A stretch of DNA of 64,000 nt, from contig CAVQBP010000019.1 of NCBI GenBank assembly GCA_963710745.1, positions 1-64,000 on the forward strand, read 5' to 3'. The notes under the pieces are model-generated. The model saw only the letters and a program-made list of their open reading frames with translations. It searched no databases and was not told the origin of the DNA. Below, piece after piece: positions 26,956 to 36,805 of the stretch (its first letter is position 1; each line of letters begins with the position of its first letter). This stretch comes from CAVQBP01 sp963710745 (GTDB lineage: Bacteria; Bacteroidota; Ignavibacteria; Ignavibacteriales; Ignavibacteriaceae). Made by a program: the position numbers and the translations under genes.

Positions 26956-27339
26956 CCCTATAATGCTGTGAATCTATAAATATTTTCATAAGCTCAAAAT
27001 GTTTCGGAATTGATTTAAATAAATAATCTGAAGATTTATTCTTGATTTGATCTGCAATACACCTGCCTAAGAAATTACAATGCTTCTTCTTGCTCTTTAT
27101 TTTTTTTACATTTAACTTCTCACACATAATTTCAATGTTAAAAATATATTCCGGTAAACTTTATTTTTAGTAAAATGTTGTTTTAACATTCCCGTACTTT
27201 TTATTTACAGGTAAATTCAAGCCTAATCTCTTTAATATTTTATTTAGAATTAAAACTTTTTTCAATTAAGTGCATAAGTTAATTCATTAAGTGTATAATT
27301 AGCTTTAAAAGCTGAAATATACTTTCGGGACAATTTAAA
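26956..27339. other. Intergenic region before the kinase
   Basis: A 384-bp AT-rich gap. It holds a 10-bp inverted repeat (27134-27143 and 27181-27190, arm AATGTTAAAA) with a 37-base loop, and two direct repeats close to the kinase start, listed separately. A weak minus-strand ORF covers the first part but lacks a ribosome-binding site and was rejected. No RNA gene was recognised. Confidence 0.5.
27265..27298 (+). promoter_or_regulatory. Paired direct repeats upstream of the kinase gene
   Basis: Two copies of ATTAAGTGYATAA (27265-27277 and 27286-27298) match at 12 of 13 bases and are offset by exactly 21 bases, two turns of the DNA helix. They end 41 bases before the kinase ATG. This spacing would put two protein subunits on the same face of DNA, as for a tandem activator or response-regulator site. 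It is sequence pattern only; AT-rich chance similarity cannot be excluded. Confidence 0.35.
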
Positions 27340-29292
27340 ATGGAAGAAACCAAACACTGTCCTTACTGCGATGAAATTATAAAAGCGAATGCAATTAAGT
27401 GCAAGCACTGCGGAAGTATTCTAACGGGTACCGGGGTACCACTGGGTGAAATTACTTCTGAAGCGGAAGTAAAATTGGCTCTTTCTTCAAGATTTACAAT
27501 ACTGGAAGAAATCGGCAGGGGAGGAATGGCTACCGTATATAAAGCTACACAGAATAATTTAAACCGTCTGGTTGCCCTTAAGGTCATTCACAAAAACCTT
27601 GTACACTATAAAGAATTCCTGGAGAGATTTCACCGAGAAGCACAGCTTTCCGCATCATTAAATCATCATAACATAGTTACTATTTATGACGAGGGCTCAG
27701 AAAACGGTATTCATTATATAGCTATGGAATATCTCGATGGTGTTGACTTACATAATATAATACGGGAAAAAGGAAGACTAAAGATAGATGAATCAATTAA
27801 TATAATCGCGCCGATATCCGAGGCATTAAACTATGCTCATAACAAGGGTATAATTCACAGGGATATAAAAAGCAGCAATATTATAATGACATTAGGCGGA
27901 AGGCCGGTATTAACAGATTTTGGAATTGCACATGCTGCGAGTACCACTAAATTAACCCAAAGCGGAATGGTTATAGGAACTCCGGATTATATGAGCCCTG
28001 AACAGGCTATCGGCGGAGAAGTTGATGCACAAAGTGATTTATACAGCCTCGGTATTGTTCTATATGAATGTATAACCGGAATTTTACCTTTTAGAGGTGA
28101 TACCCCGATTTCAACAATTTATAAAATTATAAATAATGATTTGGAGCCGATTAATAAAGTGGTTTTGGATGCTCCTAAATGGATTGAAAGTATTGTAAAA
28201 AAGGTCTTAGCAAAAAATAAGAAGCAAAGATTTAAAAATGGCGAAGAATTCAGCCAGGCATTAAGAGCCCGTAAAGAACAGACCGGCAATTTCCAGATTA
28301 CCTCCGGCGATGAGACTATTAAAATTTCACAGGAAGATTATGAAAAGCTTAACAGAAAGTATCATCCTGCAAGGTATTTTAAAAGTTATTCTTTTATGGC
28401 TTTAACTGCCGCCCTTCTTTTTACGCTTGCCGGTTATTTCCTCCATTCCCAGGGAATTTTTCCTTTTAGTGGAAAAAATAATAACAGCAACTGGAATGCT
28501 TTAAGCGATATAGAGAAAAAACGGGTAGAGCTTCTTTTGGAGGAAGGCGATCAACTGGTTGAAAACAACAAGATTATCACACCTCCGCAAAGAAATGCTG
28601 CGGAAATATTTAATGATGCACTTAAAGTAAATCCTGGTAATAAACATGCGGAAAACCAGCTGGAAAAAATATCTAATAATATTGCTGACAGTTTAAAGTT
28701 ATTAATAGATAATAAAAATATTACTGAAGCGGAAAATTTGTTAGCAATTGCTAAGCAGTATTTTCCATCCAATTCCCTTTTCTCGGATACATATGCTAAC
28801 AGGATAAACATTAAAAAGCTGGAACTGCAGGCAGGTGAAAATTTATCCAAAGATCCTGCCGAAGCATTTAATATCTGTGATAAAATTCGAAGCCTTGATC
28901 CCAACAATTCTTATGTAATCTCATTAATGCCGAAAATCAAGGATAATCTTACTAATACAGCCGAAAGAGAATTTAGGACAGGCAATTATAAATCAGCTTT
29001 AAATGATTTTACCAGGTTAAGAAATTATTTTGGGGAAAATTCTTATATAAATGAAATGATAACAAAGAGTAATTTAAAGCTTAGCGAATCAAGTGAAATG
29101 AGAATTCCTGAGCTGGTCGGACTACCTTTGGCAAAAGCTAAGGAAGTTATTAAAGGAAATCATTTTCAAGTTGGAAATGTTATTGAGATCATTTCCAGTG
29201 AACAAAATAAAGGAAGAATTATAAACCAAATTCCTGTTGCCGGAACAAAGGCTGAAAACGGTAGGAAAGTAAACTTAATCATTGGGAAATAG
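27340..29292 (+). CDS. Ser/Thr protein kinase with zinc ribbon and PASTA domain
   Basis: Membrane-bound Hanks-type kinase, 650 residues. An N-terminal zinc ribbon has C7, C10, C21 and C24. The kinase domain (about residues 52-310) has the glycine loop GRGGMATVY, K81 (ALKVI), H173-R-D175 and D193-F-G. A membrane helix (about 348-366) leads to an extracytoplasmic part with TPR-like helices and one PASTA domain near the end (RIPELVGLPLAKAKEVI). PASTA domains in other kinases sense cell-wall fragments. Its targets are unknown, but the FHA protein of the T6SS lies 9 kb downstream. The next gene starts one base after the stop. Confidence 0.92.
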   Translation: MEETKHCPYCDEIIKANAIKCKHCGSILTGTGVPLGEITSEAEVKLALSSRFTILEEIGRGGMATVYKATQNNLNRLVALKVIHKNLVHYKEFLERFHREAQLSASLNHHNIVTIYDEGSENGIHYIAMEYLDGVDLHNIIREKGRLKIDESINIIAPISEALNYAHNKGIIHRDIKSSNIIMTLGGRPVLTDFGIAHAASTTKLTQSGMVIGTPDYMSPEQAIGGEVDAQSDLYSLGIVLYECITGILPFRGDTPISTIYKIINNDLEPINKVVLDAPKWIESIVKKVLAKNKKQRFKNGEEFSQALRARKEQTGNFQITSGDETIKISQEDYEKLNRKYHPARYFKSYSFMALTAALLFTLAGYFLHSQGIFPFSGKNNNSNWNALSDIEKKRVELLLEEGDQLVENNKIITPPQRNAAEIFNDALKVNPGNKHAENQLEKISNNIADSLKLLIDNKNITEAENLLAIAKQYFPSNSLFSDTYANRINIKKLELQAGENLSKDPAEAFNICDKIRSLDPNNSYVISLMPKIKDNLTNTAEREFRTGNYKSALNDFTRLRNYFGENSYINEMITKSNLKLSESSEMRIPELVGLPLAKAKEVIKGNHFQVGNVIEIISSEQNKGRIINQIPVAGTKAENGRKVNLIIGK

Positions 29293-29293
29293 C

Positions 29294-30493
29294 ATGGAAA
29301 ATTTATCAAAAAAAATATTTCAGAAGAGATTTGTTTTCTCGCTCATTATGATATCAGCCTATATTTTTCCCATAAATGCACAAATCTATGAAGTTAATTA
29401 TAAGCCGTTAACTTCAAAAATATTTCAAGGTGCTGAACCGGTTAAAATATGTATACTGGAATTAATCGGAGCTAAACAGAAGCTGTATGAGGGATTAATT
29501 CAGGATAATATTATCAAAAATAAATTCTTAGTGTATCCTACCGATGTTTTAATTGAAAATAAAGCAAGTCTGGGAAATGATCTTGACCCCGAAAACATAG
29601 ATTTTCTAAAATCATTAAACGAAATTCTGGGAGTAGAGTACCTGCTTCATTGGACCAGTTTATCGGATTCGGGTGATTCATTTAACTTAACTATATATTC
29701 TACTAAAAATTATCAAAAGCTGTTTGATAATAAATTTTATTCATCTGTAAATTCCAATCCTGTCCTTGATGTTAAAAAATTACTAACGGATAATGTTGAA
29801 CCTGTTTATAGTTTAAGTTCAGGTGAACTGCAGGTTAATTCAAAACCTGTTAATGCGGGCTTTAAATTATTCAAAGGTTCAGACCTGATTAAGGAATGGC
29901 AGGGGAATGAAAAACAAAAAATTCAGGCAGGTGAATATTCACTTGTATCAAATGCTGACGGGTATAAAAAAGATATAAAGAATATTAAAATAAACGGGGG
30001 GAAAACAACTCTTGTTGATGTAAAATTAGAGCCGGATTTGTCTCTGCTGCCTGTCGTTTCTTCTACAGATAATTTTATCTCAAATATCAGGACACAACTT
30101 CAGGGGAATCAAATTAAAATAATATATAACCTAACTTCCGGCAATGATGACAGCTATGATATTCATTTATCGCTCGTCAATAAAAAATCCGGAATTATTC
30201 AAAGTTTGAAAAAGATAAATGGTGATCTGACAGATGTAAAGTCCGGTACAAACAGATCTATTTTATGGCCATATAAAGATGAGTTAGTAGACTTCTCCGA
30301 TCTAAAAAATTACGAAATTAAAATGTCGGTTGGCAAGCAGGGTGGGATTTCGTGGTATGTTTACGCCGGCGGCGGTGCACTATTGCTTGGTGGCGCTGCG
30401 GCTTTACTGCTGAAAGGCTCGTCAACTACCACACCTGCTCAGACTACCGGAACGAAAATCGGAGCGCCGCCTCCAAGACCAACCGGTAATTAA
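29294..30493 (+). CDS. PEGA-domain envelope protein coupled to the kinase
   Basis: Protein of about 400 residues with an N-terminal signal-like segment ending near NAQIYE. After an alpha/beta N-terminal region it has a PEGA domain (about residues 175-245; GELQVNSKPVNAGFKLF and GEYSLVSNADGYKKD), a surface or envelope module named for its sequence motif. A Gly/Ala-rich membrane segment (YAGGGALLLGGAAALLL) and a Pro/Thr-rich tail close it. I chose the ATG at 29294, one base after the kinase stop, over an upstream TTG at 29282 inside the kinase gene. The tight spacing implies joint expression and a shared role. Confidence 0.82.
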   Translation: MENLSKKIFQKRFVFSLIMISAYIFPINAQIYEVNYKPLTSKIFQGAEPVKICILELIGAKQKLYEGLIQDNIIKNKFLVYPTDVLIENKASLGNDLDPENIDFLKSLNEILGVEYLLHWTSLSDSGDSFNLTIYSTKNYQKLFDNKFYSSVNSNPVLDVKKLLTDNVEPVYSLSSGELQVNSKPVNAGFKLFKGSDLIKEWQGNEKQKIQAGEYSLVSNADGYKKDIKNIKINGGKTTLVDVKLEPDLSLLPVVSSTDNFISNIRTQLQGNQIKIIYNLTSGNDDSYDIHLSLVNKKSGIIQSLKKINGDLTDVKSGTNRSILWPYKDELVDFSDLKNYEIKMSVGKQGGISWYVYAGGGALLLGGAAALLLKGSSTTTPAQTTGTKIGAPPPRPTGN

Positions 30494-30640
30494 TATTATG
30501 ATGAATTTTTCTCTTTCAGAAATATTGTCCCTTAATCAATAGAAGTATTGATGATAAAAATGAATATGTAAAAGTTAAAATTTTCCTCCTGGTTCACATT
30601 TATAATAATTGAAAACTAAATTCAGGCTAAAGGTGTAGAT

Positions 30641-33600
30641 ATGTTTTTAATATTACTTTCTGTTCTTTTTATTTTCATGCAAAATTTGTCTTCTGCGCAG
30701 GGAGGACTTGATGAAACGTTTGGCCTAAATGGTAAGGTAACAACAAATATTGCACCTTCATATAGCGATTATGCCAAACAGGTGATTGTTCAGAAAGATG
30801 GGAAAATCATTGTTGCCGGTTATGCATATAATGGTCCAGGTGAAAGTATAAATTTTAATATGGTTAGATATAATACAGATGGTAGTCTTGATCAAACATT
30901 TGGTTTCGGCGGTAAAGTTATAACCAATATCGCTATTTGGCAGGATGCCCAGCCTATCGCAATCCGGGATGATGGAATGATATACGCAATCGGATATATA
31001 ACTAATAATCAAACATTTGCTATGGCAAGATATACTTCCAACGGCTATTTGGATAAAACCTTTGGAAATTCAGGAATTTTAACTACTGATTTCGGAACTA
31101 CTTCGGTTCAAGGCAAAACTATATTGATTCAAAATGATGGGAAGATTTTAGTAGGCGGCTATTATTCTGCAGGTCTCAACGGTTTCGGCTTTGCACTAAT
31201 GAGATTTGATTCTCTTGGAAATCTGGACCCTGGTTTTGATAATAACGGGACTTCTTTTAATAACCTTGATGGTTCAATAAATTCATTAGCTATTCAAAAT
31301 GACGGGAAAATAGTTGCTGCAGGTCAAATTTTCGGCAACCCCGATTATGGCATTGTAAGATATAAAGCTAACGGTAGCTTAGACAGCACTTTCGGTTCTA
31401 ATGGTATAGCTTTCACAGATTTTACAAACAGTTTTATTGCAAACTCAGTTGCTATTCAAAAAAGCGGAAAAATAATAGTAGGTGGAACCACGTATAATGG
31501 AAGTGATAATGACTTTGCTTTAGCCCGCTTTAATGTTAACGGTTCCAAAGATCTTAATTTTGGTTCTAACGGGAAAGTGAATACAGATTTTAACAATTCG
31601 AATGACAATGGAAACTCAATGGCAATTCAAGAAGATGGAAAGATAATTATGGCAGGTTTTTCCTTATTTTCGTTAGTGAGCGACTTTTCTGTTGCAAGGT
31701 ATGACAGCAACGGAACCCTTCTCGATAATTCGTTTGGAACCAACGGCCTGGTAAGAGCCGGCTATGATGATGCAGAAGCTTATTCTGTTGCACTGCAGTC
31801 AAACGGGAACGGAGGAGAAAATATAATTATTGCCGGAAATGTTTATTTACAGGAAACCGGCGGAGATTTCGCAGTTGTTAATTTTAACCCGGATGGTTCT
31901 TTCAATAATTCCTTTGGTATTGATGGAAAAGTAACTACAGATTTGGGAAATGCCGCTGATATAGCAAATTCTGCAGTAATTCAGGATGATGGTAAAATAT
32001 TATTAGCTGGATACACCTCCGGACCCAGCTTTACCAATGTTGCGATAGCAAGATATAATGTTGATGGTTCTTTGGATACTTCTTTTGATAAAGATGGGAA
32101 GGTTATAACTAATTTCGGTTTAAGAAGCAGTGCTAATGCAATAGCCATGCTTCCAAATAACAAGATTGTGGCTGTAGGTAATTATATGACCAGTGAGATG
32201 AATGACGATTTTCTTATCAGCGAATACAATCAGGACGGCAGTCCCGATGCTACATTCCAGAATAAAGGAAGTCTTACTCTTGATATAGCAGGTAAAGATG
32301 ATTTCGCCAATGCTGTTGCAGTTCAATCTAACGGTAAAATTTTAGTTGCCGGGTATACAAGGGGAACAAGTAATGCTGATTTTGCATTACTGCGGTTAAA
32401 TACTGATGGCTCTTTAGACATGTCATTCAATAACAACGGAATCAGAACTACTGACCTGGGGCTGGATGATATCGGGATGTCTGTCATGGTTCAGAAAGAC
32501 GGGAAAATAATCATTGCCGGTTATTCTTTCAATGGTGTAAATAATGATTTTGCAATGGTTAGATTTAATTCGGATGGAACATATGATAATACTTTCGGCG
32601 ACCAGGGAAAAGTTAAAACTGATATTCAAAATTCCAATGATCTGCAAAGTTCAGCAGTTCTTCAGTCTGATGGAAAAATTATTCTTGCAGGACGTTCTAC
32701 TACTATGGAAGGAGGTGTTGTATTAACTATGATCAGATATAATACAAACGGCACCCTGGATAGTACATTTAACTCAAACGGCAAAGTGACTACTAATTGG
32801 GATGCTCCATACGGATATCCAAGTTCAATTGTAATTCAAACAGACGGGAAAATAGATCTTCTATCTAATACACATACCGGCAAAGATGTTGATTTTGCTA
32901 TAGTAAGGTATAACAGCAACGGAACTCTTGATAGAACCTTCGGAATAGACGGAGTTTCTACCATTGATTTTGGAAATTCAGATGATGTGGGCCTTTCAAT
33001 TTTACTTCAGAAAGATGGTAAACTAATTGCCGCTGGTTATGCCGCTAATAGTTATACATCAAATTTCGCAGTTCTCAGATATAATAGTACATATCCGGTA
33101 TTCCAGATTTCTTCTCAGTCATTGCAATTCGGAAATGTTTTTATAGACAGCAGCTTAACCAAGTCTTTTTCTATAACGAATACGGGAAATGCAGATCTGC
33201 AAATCGACAGCATAGTAAGTAACAATAATGTTTTTAATGTTAGTCCAAATAATGCTCAAATTCAACCTAACGATAACCAAAATATCAATGTAACTTTCAA
33301 ACCTAAACAAGTTCAGGACTATACCGGAAAATTAATTATCTATCATAATGCATCCGGCAGCCCTGACACTTTAAGTTTTACAGGAAGCGGTAAAGTAAAT
33401 TCAAAACCGGTAATTAGTTTATCTGTAACTGAATTAAACTTTGGTGAAGTACCCAAAAATAACAGCTCTTTTAAAAATTTAATTGTAAAAAATAAGGGGA
33501 CGGCACTCTTAAAAATCGATAGTATAACAATTGATAATAATAATTTTAAAGTTGATACTTTGAAATCCGACATTTCGGCCGGAGACAGTTTAATCTTAAA

Positions 33601-36247
33601 AGTTACATTTACTCCTAAGGATTCAATAGCTTATAATGGAATTTTAAAAATCTACCATAATGCATCCGGCAGCCCGGGTGTTGTAAATTTAACTGGTAAA
33701 GGAACACCCCAAAAAATTCCTTATGTTGTTTTATCAGATTCAACTTTAAATTTTAATCTGGTAACTGTAAACAGCAGTGCAAAATTAAAAATAAAAATAA
33801 CAAATACGGGAACCGCAGAATTACAGGTTGATAGTATTACTGTTGCCGGAAATGCCTTTGTAGTTAATCCAACTGCTTTTATCTTAAATCCTGATTCAAG
33901 TAAAGATGTCACAGTGACATTTATCCCGCTAAGTCCAACTACATATGCTGCAGTTTTGAAAATTTATCATAATGCCAATAATAGTCCGACTAATGTGAAT
34001 CTAACAGGTAAAGGAACTAATCAAAAGATTCCTATAATCACATTATCAATTAAGGAATTGAAATTCGGAGATGTTACTGTAATGAGCAGCCTAAAAACGA
34101 ATTTTAATATTGGTAATACAGGTACGGCAGATTTAAAAGTTGATAGTATTGTCAGCAGCAGTGGAATATTTATGGCTGATCCTGTTAACTTTATAATAAA
34201 ACCCGATTCTAGTAGGAACGTAACAATAACATTTTCACCTGTGGATTCAATTGCTTATACGGGGACTTTAAAGATTTATCACAATGCAGCAGAGAGCCCG
34301 GGTACAATCAATTTAACAGGGAATGGTGTATCACCGAGTAAACCGATAATTAAAATTTCTTCTTTATCCCTTGCCTTTAGTGATGTGGTGATTGACAGCA
34401 GTAAAACTCTTAAGCTTAATATACAGAATACCGGTAAAGTCAGTTTAAAAGTTGATAGTGTAAAAAGCAGCAGCGCTAACTTTATTACCGAGCAATCAGG
34501 TTTTATAGTTAAGCCTGATTCTAATAGAAATATACAGGTTACATTTACACCAAAAGATTCAATATCTTACAGCGGATTATTGAGCATATATCATAATGCT
34601 TCTTCAGAATTAAGTACAGTCAGTCTGAGTGGAAAAGGAATTGCTGCATCTAAAGCAGCAATCAGCATTTCTACCACTGCATTATCTTTTGGTGATTTAT
34701 TAAAGGGGAGAAGTTCCACTTTAAATTTTAATATAAAAAATACTGGCCTGGCAGATTTATTAGTCGACAGTATTAAAAGCAATAATAGTGTTTTTACTGT
34801 TTCGCCAGGCAGCTTCATAATAAAACCGGATTCAGTTAAAAATATTACTGTTACTTTTTCTCCGCAGGATTCTATAGCATACAACGGACAGCTTATTATT
34901 TATAGTCATATATCTGTCAGTCCGGCAGCAATTAATATAAGCGGCAATGGATTTATTTACCCGGCTTTATTATCTGCAAATCATGCTGTAAGTTTTGGTG
35001 ATGTTGCAAATATAAATAATTACAGAATTTTAGGTATTCCCGGAAACAGTAATATTGCAGTATCATCTCTTGTCCAGGGAAATTATCAATATGACTGGAA
35101 TGTTTATGATGATAATGGAAATTCACAGGATTATATTGTCTCAAACAACAACTTTAAATTCTCTGCAGGTAAAGCATATTGGTTGATCAGCAAAAGTACT
35201 ATAAATATTAATGAGCAGATTACGTCCGTACAATTAAATTCCGACTATACATATTCAATTCCACTACACTCAAATTGGAATTTAATTTCAAATCCTTTTG
35301 AGAAGAATATAACCTGGCAGAATGTAAAGAATTTAAATGGTTTGCCTGCCAATTCAATTTTATATTACTGGAATGGGAGTGTTTACAGCAATCCGTCTAT
35401 AATGGTTCCTTACCAGGGATATTATTTTAATAATACCGGGAATCTGACTGAGCTAAAACTGCATTACGAACCTCATCAAACAGCGGGTAAAATCTCTAAA
35501 ACTGCAGTTTCATCAATTGATACAGGAAATTTCCTGGAGCTTTCTGTTAATGATAAAAAGATTAATCAACCTTCATCGGTGTTCTTTGGAATAGACAGTT
35601 TATCACAGCAAGGAATCGATAATTATGATTATTATGCTCCGCCAGCTGATTTCCAAAAGGTTAGAATTAATATTGTAAGAAATGAACTTCCGGCAAGGGA
35701 AAAATATCTTTTTGTTGAGCAAAGGCCTGAGTTAAAAGAGGGGCAGGAATTTGAATTGGAAATTAAAGCTGTACCAAATGAACCGTTAAATGTTGCTGTA
35801 AAAGGAACCGGGAATTTTAGTAAATATAATATTTTTTTACTGGATGAAAGATTGAAGAATCTTTATAATTTAAAGGAAGAAAATACCATTAAATTAAATC
35901 TTGCACATCAGTATAACAATTTCAAACTTTTGATTGGAACAGATGAGTATTTAAATCAAATAAAGCAGCAATTAAACCCTGCCGGTTACCAGTTATACCA
36001 GAATTATCCTAACCCGTTTAACCCAGCAACAATAATAAGATTCTCAATCTTGAAACCGGAAAACATTTCTCTGAAAGTATATAATATATTAGGACAGCTG
36101 GTTAAAACATTAATTGAAAATCAAATGTATGAAGCCGGAAATCATGAAATAGAATTTAACGGAAGTAATTTAGCGAGTGGCATTTATATCTTCAGACTCG
36201 AATCAATCAATTTTACTATGCAGAGAAAGATGGTTATGATCAAATAA
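30641..36247 (+). CDS. Giant secreted mosaic protein: delta-60 repeats, HYDIN-like domains, T9SS tail
   Basis: 1868-residue cell-surface or secreted protein. A signal peptide (residues 1-20, ending SSAQ) is followed by 14 delta-60 repeats (about 23-815), each with a core like GSLDSTFGSNGKVTT, probably forming one or two beta-propellers. Six ASPM/SPD-2/Hydin-type domains follow (about 818-1436), each ending in a NLTGKG-like turn. After a beta-rich region of unknown type, residues 1782-1868 form a type A T9SS sorting domain (YQLYQNYPNPFNPATIIRF). This implies export through the outer membrane by T9SS, whose machinery is not in the window. Adhesion or matrix binding is the likely role, by family analogy. 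Confidence 0.93.
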   Translation: MFLILLSVLFIFMQNLSSAQGGLDETFGLNGKVTTNIAPSYSDYAKQVIVQKDGKIIVAGYAYNGPGESINFNMVRYNTDGSLDQTFGFGGKVITNIAIWQDAQPIAIRDDGMIYAIGYITNNQTFAMARYTSNGYLDKTFGNSGILTTDFGTTSVQGKTILIQNDGKILVGGYYSAGLNGFGFALMRFDSLGNLDPGFDNNGTSFNNLDGSINSLAIQNDGKIVAAGQIFGNPDYGIVRYKANGSLDSTFGSNGIAFTDFTNSFIANSVAIQKSGKIIVGGTTYNGSDNDFALARFNVNGSKDLNFGSNGKVNTDFNNSNDNGNSMAIQEDGKIIMAGFSLFSLVSDFSVARYDSNGTLLDNSFGTNGLVRAGYDDAEAYSVALQSNGNGGENIIIAGNVYLQETGGDFAVVNFNPDGSFNNSFGIDGKVTTDLGNAADIANSAVIQDDGKILLAGYTSGPSFTNVAIARYNVDGSLDTSFDKDGKVITNFGLRSSANAIAMLPNNKIVAVGNYMTSEMNDDFLISEYNQDGSPDATFQNKGSLTLDIAGKDDFANAVAVQSNGKILVAGYTRGTSNADFALLRLNTDGSLDMSFNNNGIRTTDLGLDDIGMSVMVQKDGKIIIAGYSFNGVNNDFAMVRFNSDGTYDNTFGDQGKVKTDIQNSNDLQSSAVLQSDGKIILAGRSTTMEGGVVLTMIRYNTNGTLDSTFNSNGKVTTNWDAPYGYPSSIVIQTDGKIDLLSNTHTGKDVDFAIVRYNSNGTLDRTFGIDGVSTIDFGNSDDVGLSILLQKDGKLIAAGYAANSYTSNFAVLRYNSTYPVFQISSQSLQFGNVFIDSSLTKSFSITNTGNADLQIDSIVSNNNVFNVSPNNAQIQPNDNQNINVTFKPKQVQDYTGKLIIYHNASGSPDTLSFTGSGKVNSKPVISLSVTELNFGEVPKNNSSFKNLIVKNKGTALLKIDSITIDNNNFKVDTLKSDISAGDSLILKVTFTPKDSIAYNGILKIYHNASGSPGVVNLTGKGTPQKIPYVVLSDSTLNFNLVTVNSSAKLKIKITNTGTAELQVDSITVAGNAFVVNPTAFILNPDSSKDVTVTFIPLSPTTYAAVLKIYHNANNSPTNVNLTGKGTNQKIPIITLSIKELKFGDVTVMSSLKTNFNIGNTGTADLKVDSIVSSSGIFMADPVNFIIKPDSSRNVTITFSPVDSIAYTGTLKIYHNAAESPGTINLTGNGVSPSKPIIKISSLSLAFSDVVIDSSKTLKLNIQNTGKVSLKVDSVKSSSANFITEQSGFIVKPDSNRNIQVTFTPKDSISYSGLLSIYHNASSELSTVSLSGKGIAASKAAISISTTALSFGDLLKGRSSTLNFNIKNTGLADLLVDSIKSNNSVFTVSPGSFIIKPDSVKNITVTFSPQDSIAYNGQLIIYSHISVSPAAINISGNGFIYPALLSANHAVSFGDVANINNYRILGIPGNSNIAVSSLVQGNYQYDWNVYDDNGNSQDYIVSNNNFKFSAGKAYWLISKSTININEQITSVQLNSDYTYSIPLHSNWNLISNPFEKNITWQNVKNLNGLPANSILYYWNGSVYSNPSIMVPYQGYYFNNTGNLTELKLHYEPHQTAGKISKTAVSSIDTGNFLELSVNDKKINQPSSVFFGIDSLSQQGIDNYDYYAPPADFQKVRINIVRNELPAREKYLFVEQRPELKEGQEFELEIKAVPNEPLNVAVKGTGNFSKYNIFLLDERLKNLYNLKEENTIKLNLAHQYNNFKLLIGTDEYLNQIKQQLNPAGYQLYQNYPNPFNPATIIRFSILKPENISLKVYNILGQLVKTLIENQMYEAGNHEIEFNGSNLASGIYIFRLESINFTMQRKMVMIK

Positions 36248-36805
36248 TTTCTTATTGGATTATTCCACATCACTTGACAATAGATGCTCGAATGTATAAA
36301 TTCAAATGACTGTTAGTTCCCGAATTTTCTATATAAATTCTAACATTCAATGATAATGAAGTTACATACTTCCCCTTCAAACTAATATAAATAATTAAAA
36401 TATTGAAAATTGATTGCCAATCATTTTTCACAGCTGTTTACTTGAAATGTTATTCATAATTTCTCGTTAAATTGTCGATATTATAAATGTTGCTTAAACA
36501 ATGGAAATTAGTGCAAATTAAGTAGAAGTAATTCTAAGATTTTGAAAGTTTTGACCCATCGTGATAAAGATAATTTTTAACCGTCTTAAATTTTTATCAG
36601 TAAGGCTTATGATTTAATTTCTTAGAGAAGTGCTATACATATTTAAATTAAACCACAATCCTTTTTAAAGAATTTTATACCCGTAGATTCTTTAATAATT
36701 CAAAAAATTCTTTTTTGATTTAGTATTTTTTTAAAATTATAGATAATGTGAGTTAAGATGGCGAAGCCATGCCATATATTTTCAATTTAAAATTTTTATT
36801 TCCAG
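36248..36805. other. 558-bp intergenic region before the T6SS locus
   Basis: AT-rich spacer between the giant surface protein and the first T6SS gene. It contains a sigma70-like promoter near its left end, listed separately, and a very short hairpin (ATGGC-GAA-GCCAT, 36758-36770) 35 bases before the FHA gene start. No ORF of note. A long 5' leader or a small RNA would fit the size, but nothing conserved was recognised. Confidence 0.5.
36274..36302 (+). promoter_or_regulatory. Sigma70-like promoter in front of the T6SS locus
   Basis: TTGACA (36274-36279), 17 bases, then TAAATT (36297-36302). The same two hexamers with the same spacing occur upstream of tonB copy 1. It begins 27 bases after the preceding stop and lies about 500 bases before the FHA gene, so it would give a long leader or a small RNA. 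Bacteroidetes often use a different consensus, which lowers confidence. Confidence 0.35.

Noticed and set aside
26882..27127. Minus-strand ORF of 81 codons opposite the end of the methyltransferase gene
   Set aside because: No ribosome-binding site before its ATG, it overlaps the end of a real gene by 74 bases, and the composition is low-complexity and Lys-rich. Parts look mildly protein-like, so a remnant of a gene is not excluded.
30700..33100. Possible tandem DNA repeat or CRISPR-like array
   Set aside because: The periodicity comes from the delta-60 protein repeats; nucleotide copies differ strongly and there are no constant repeat-spacer units.
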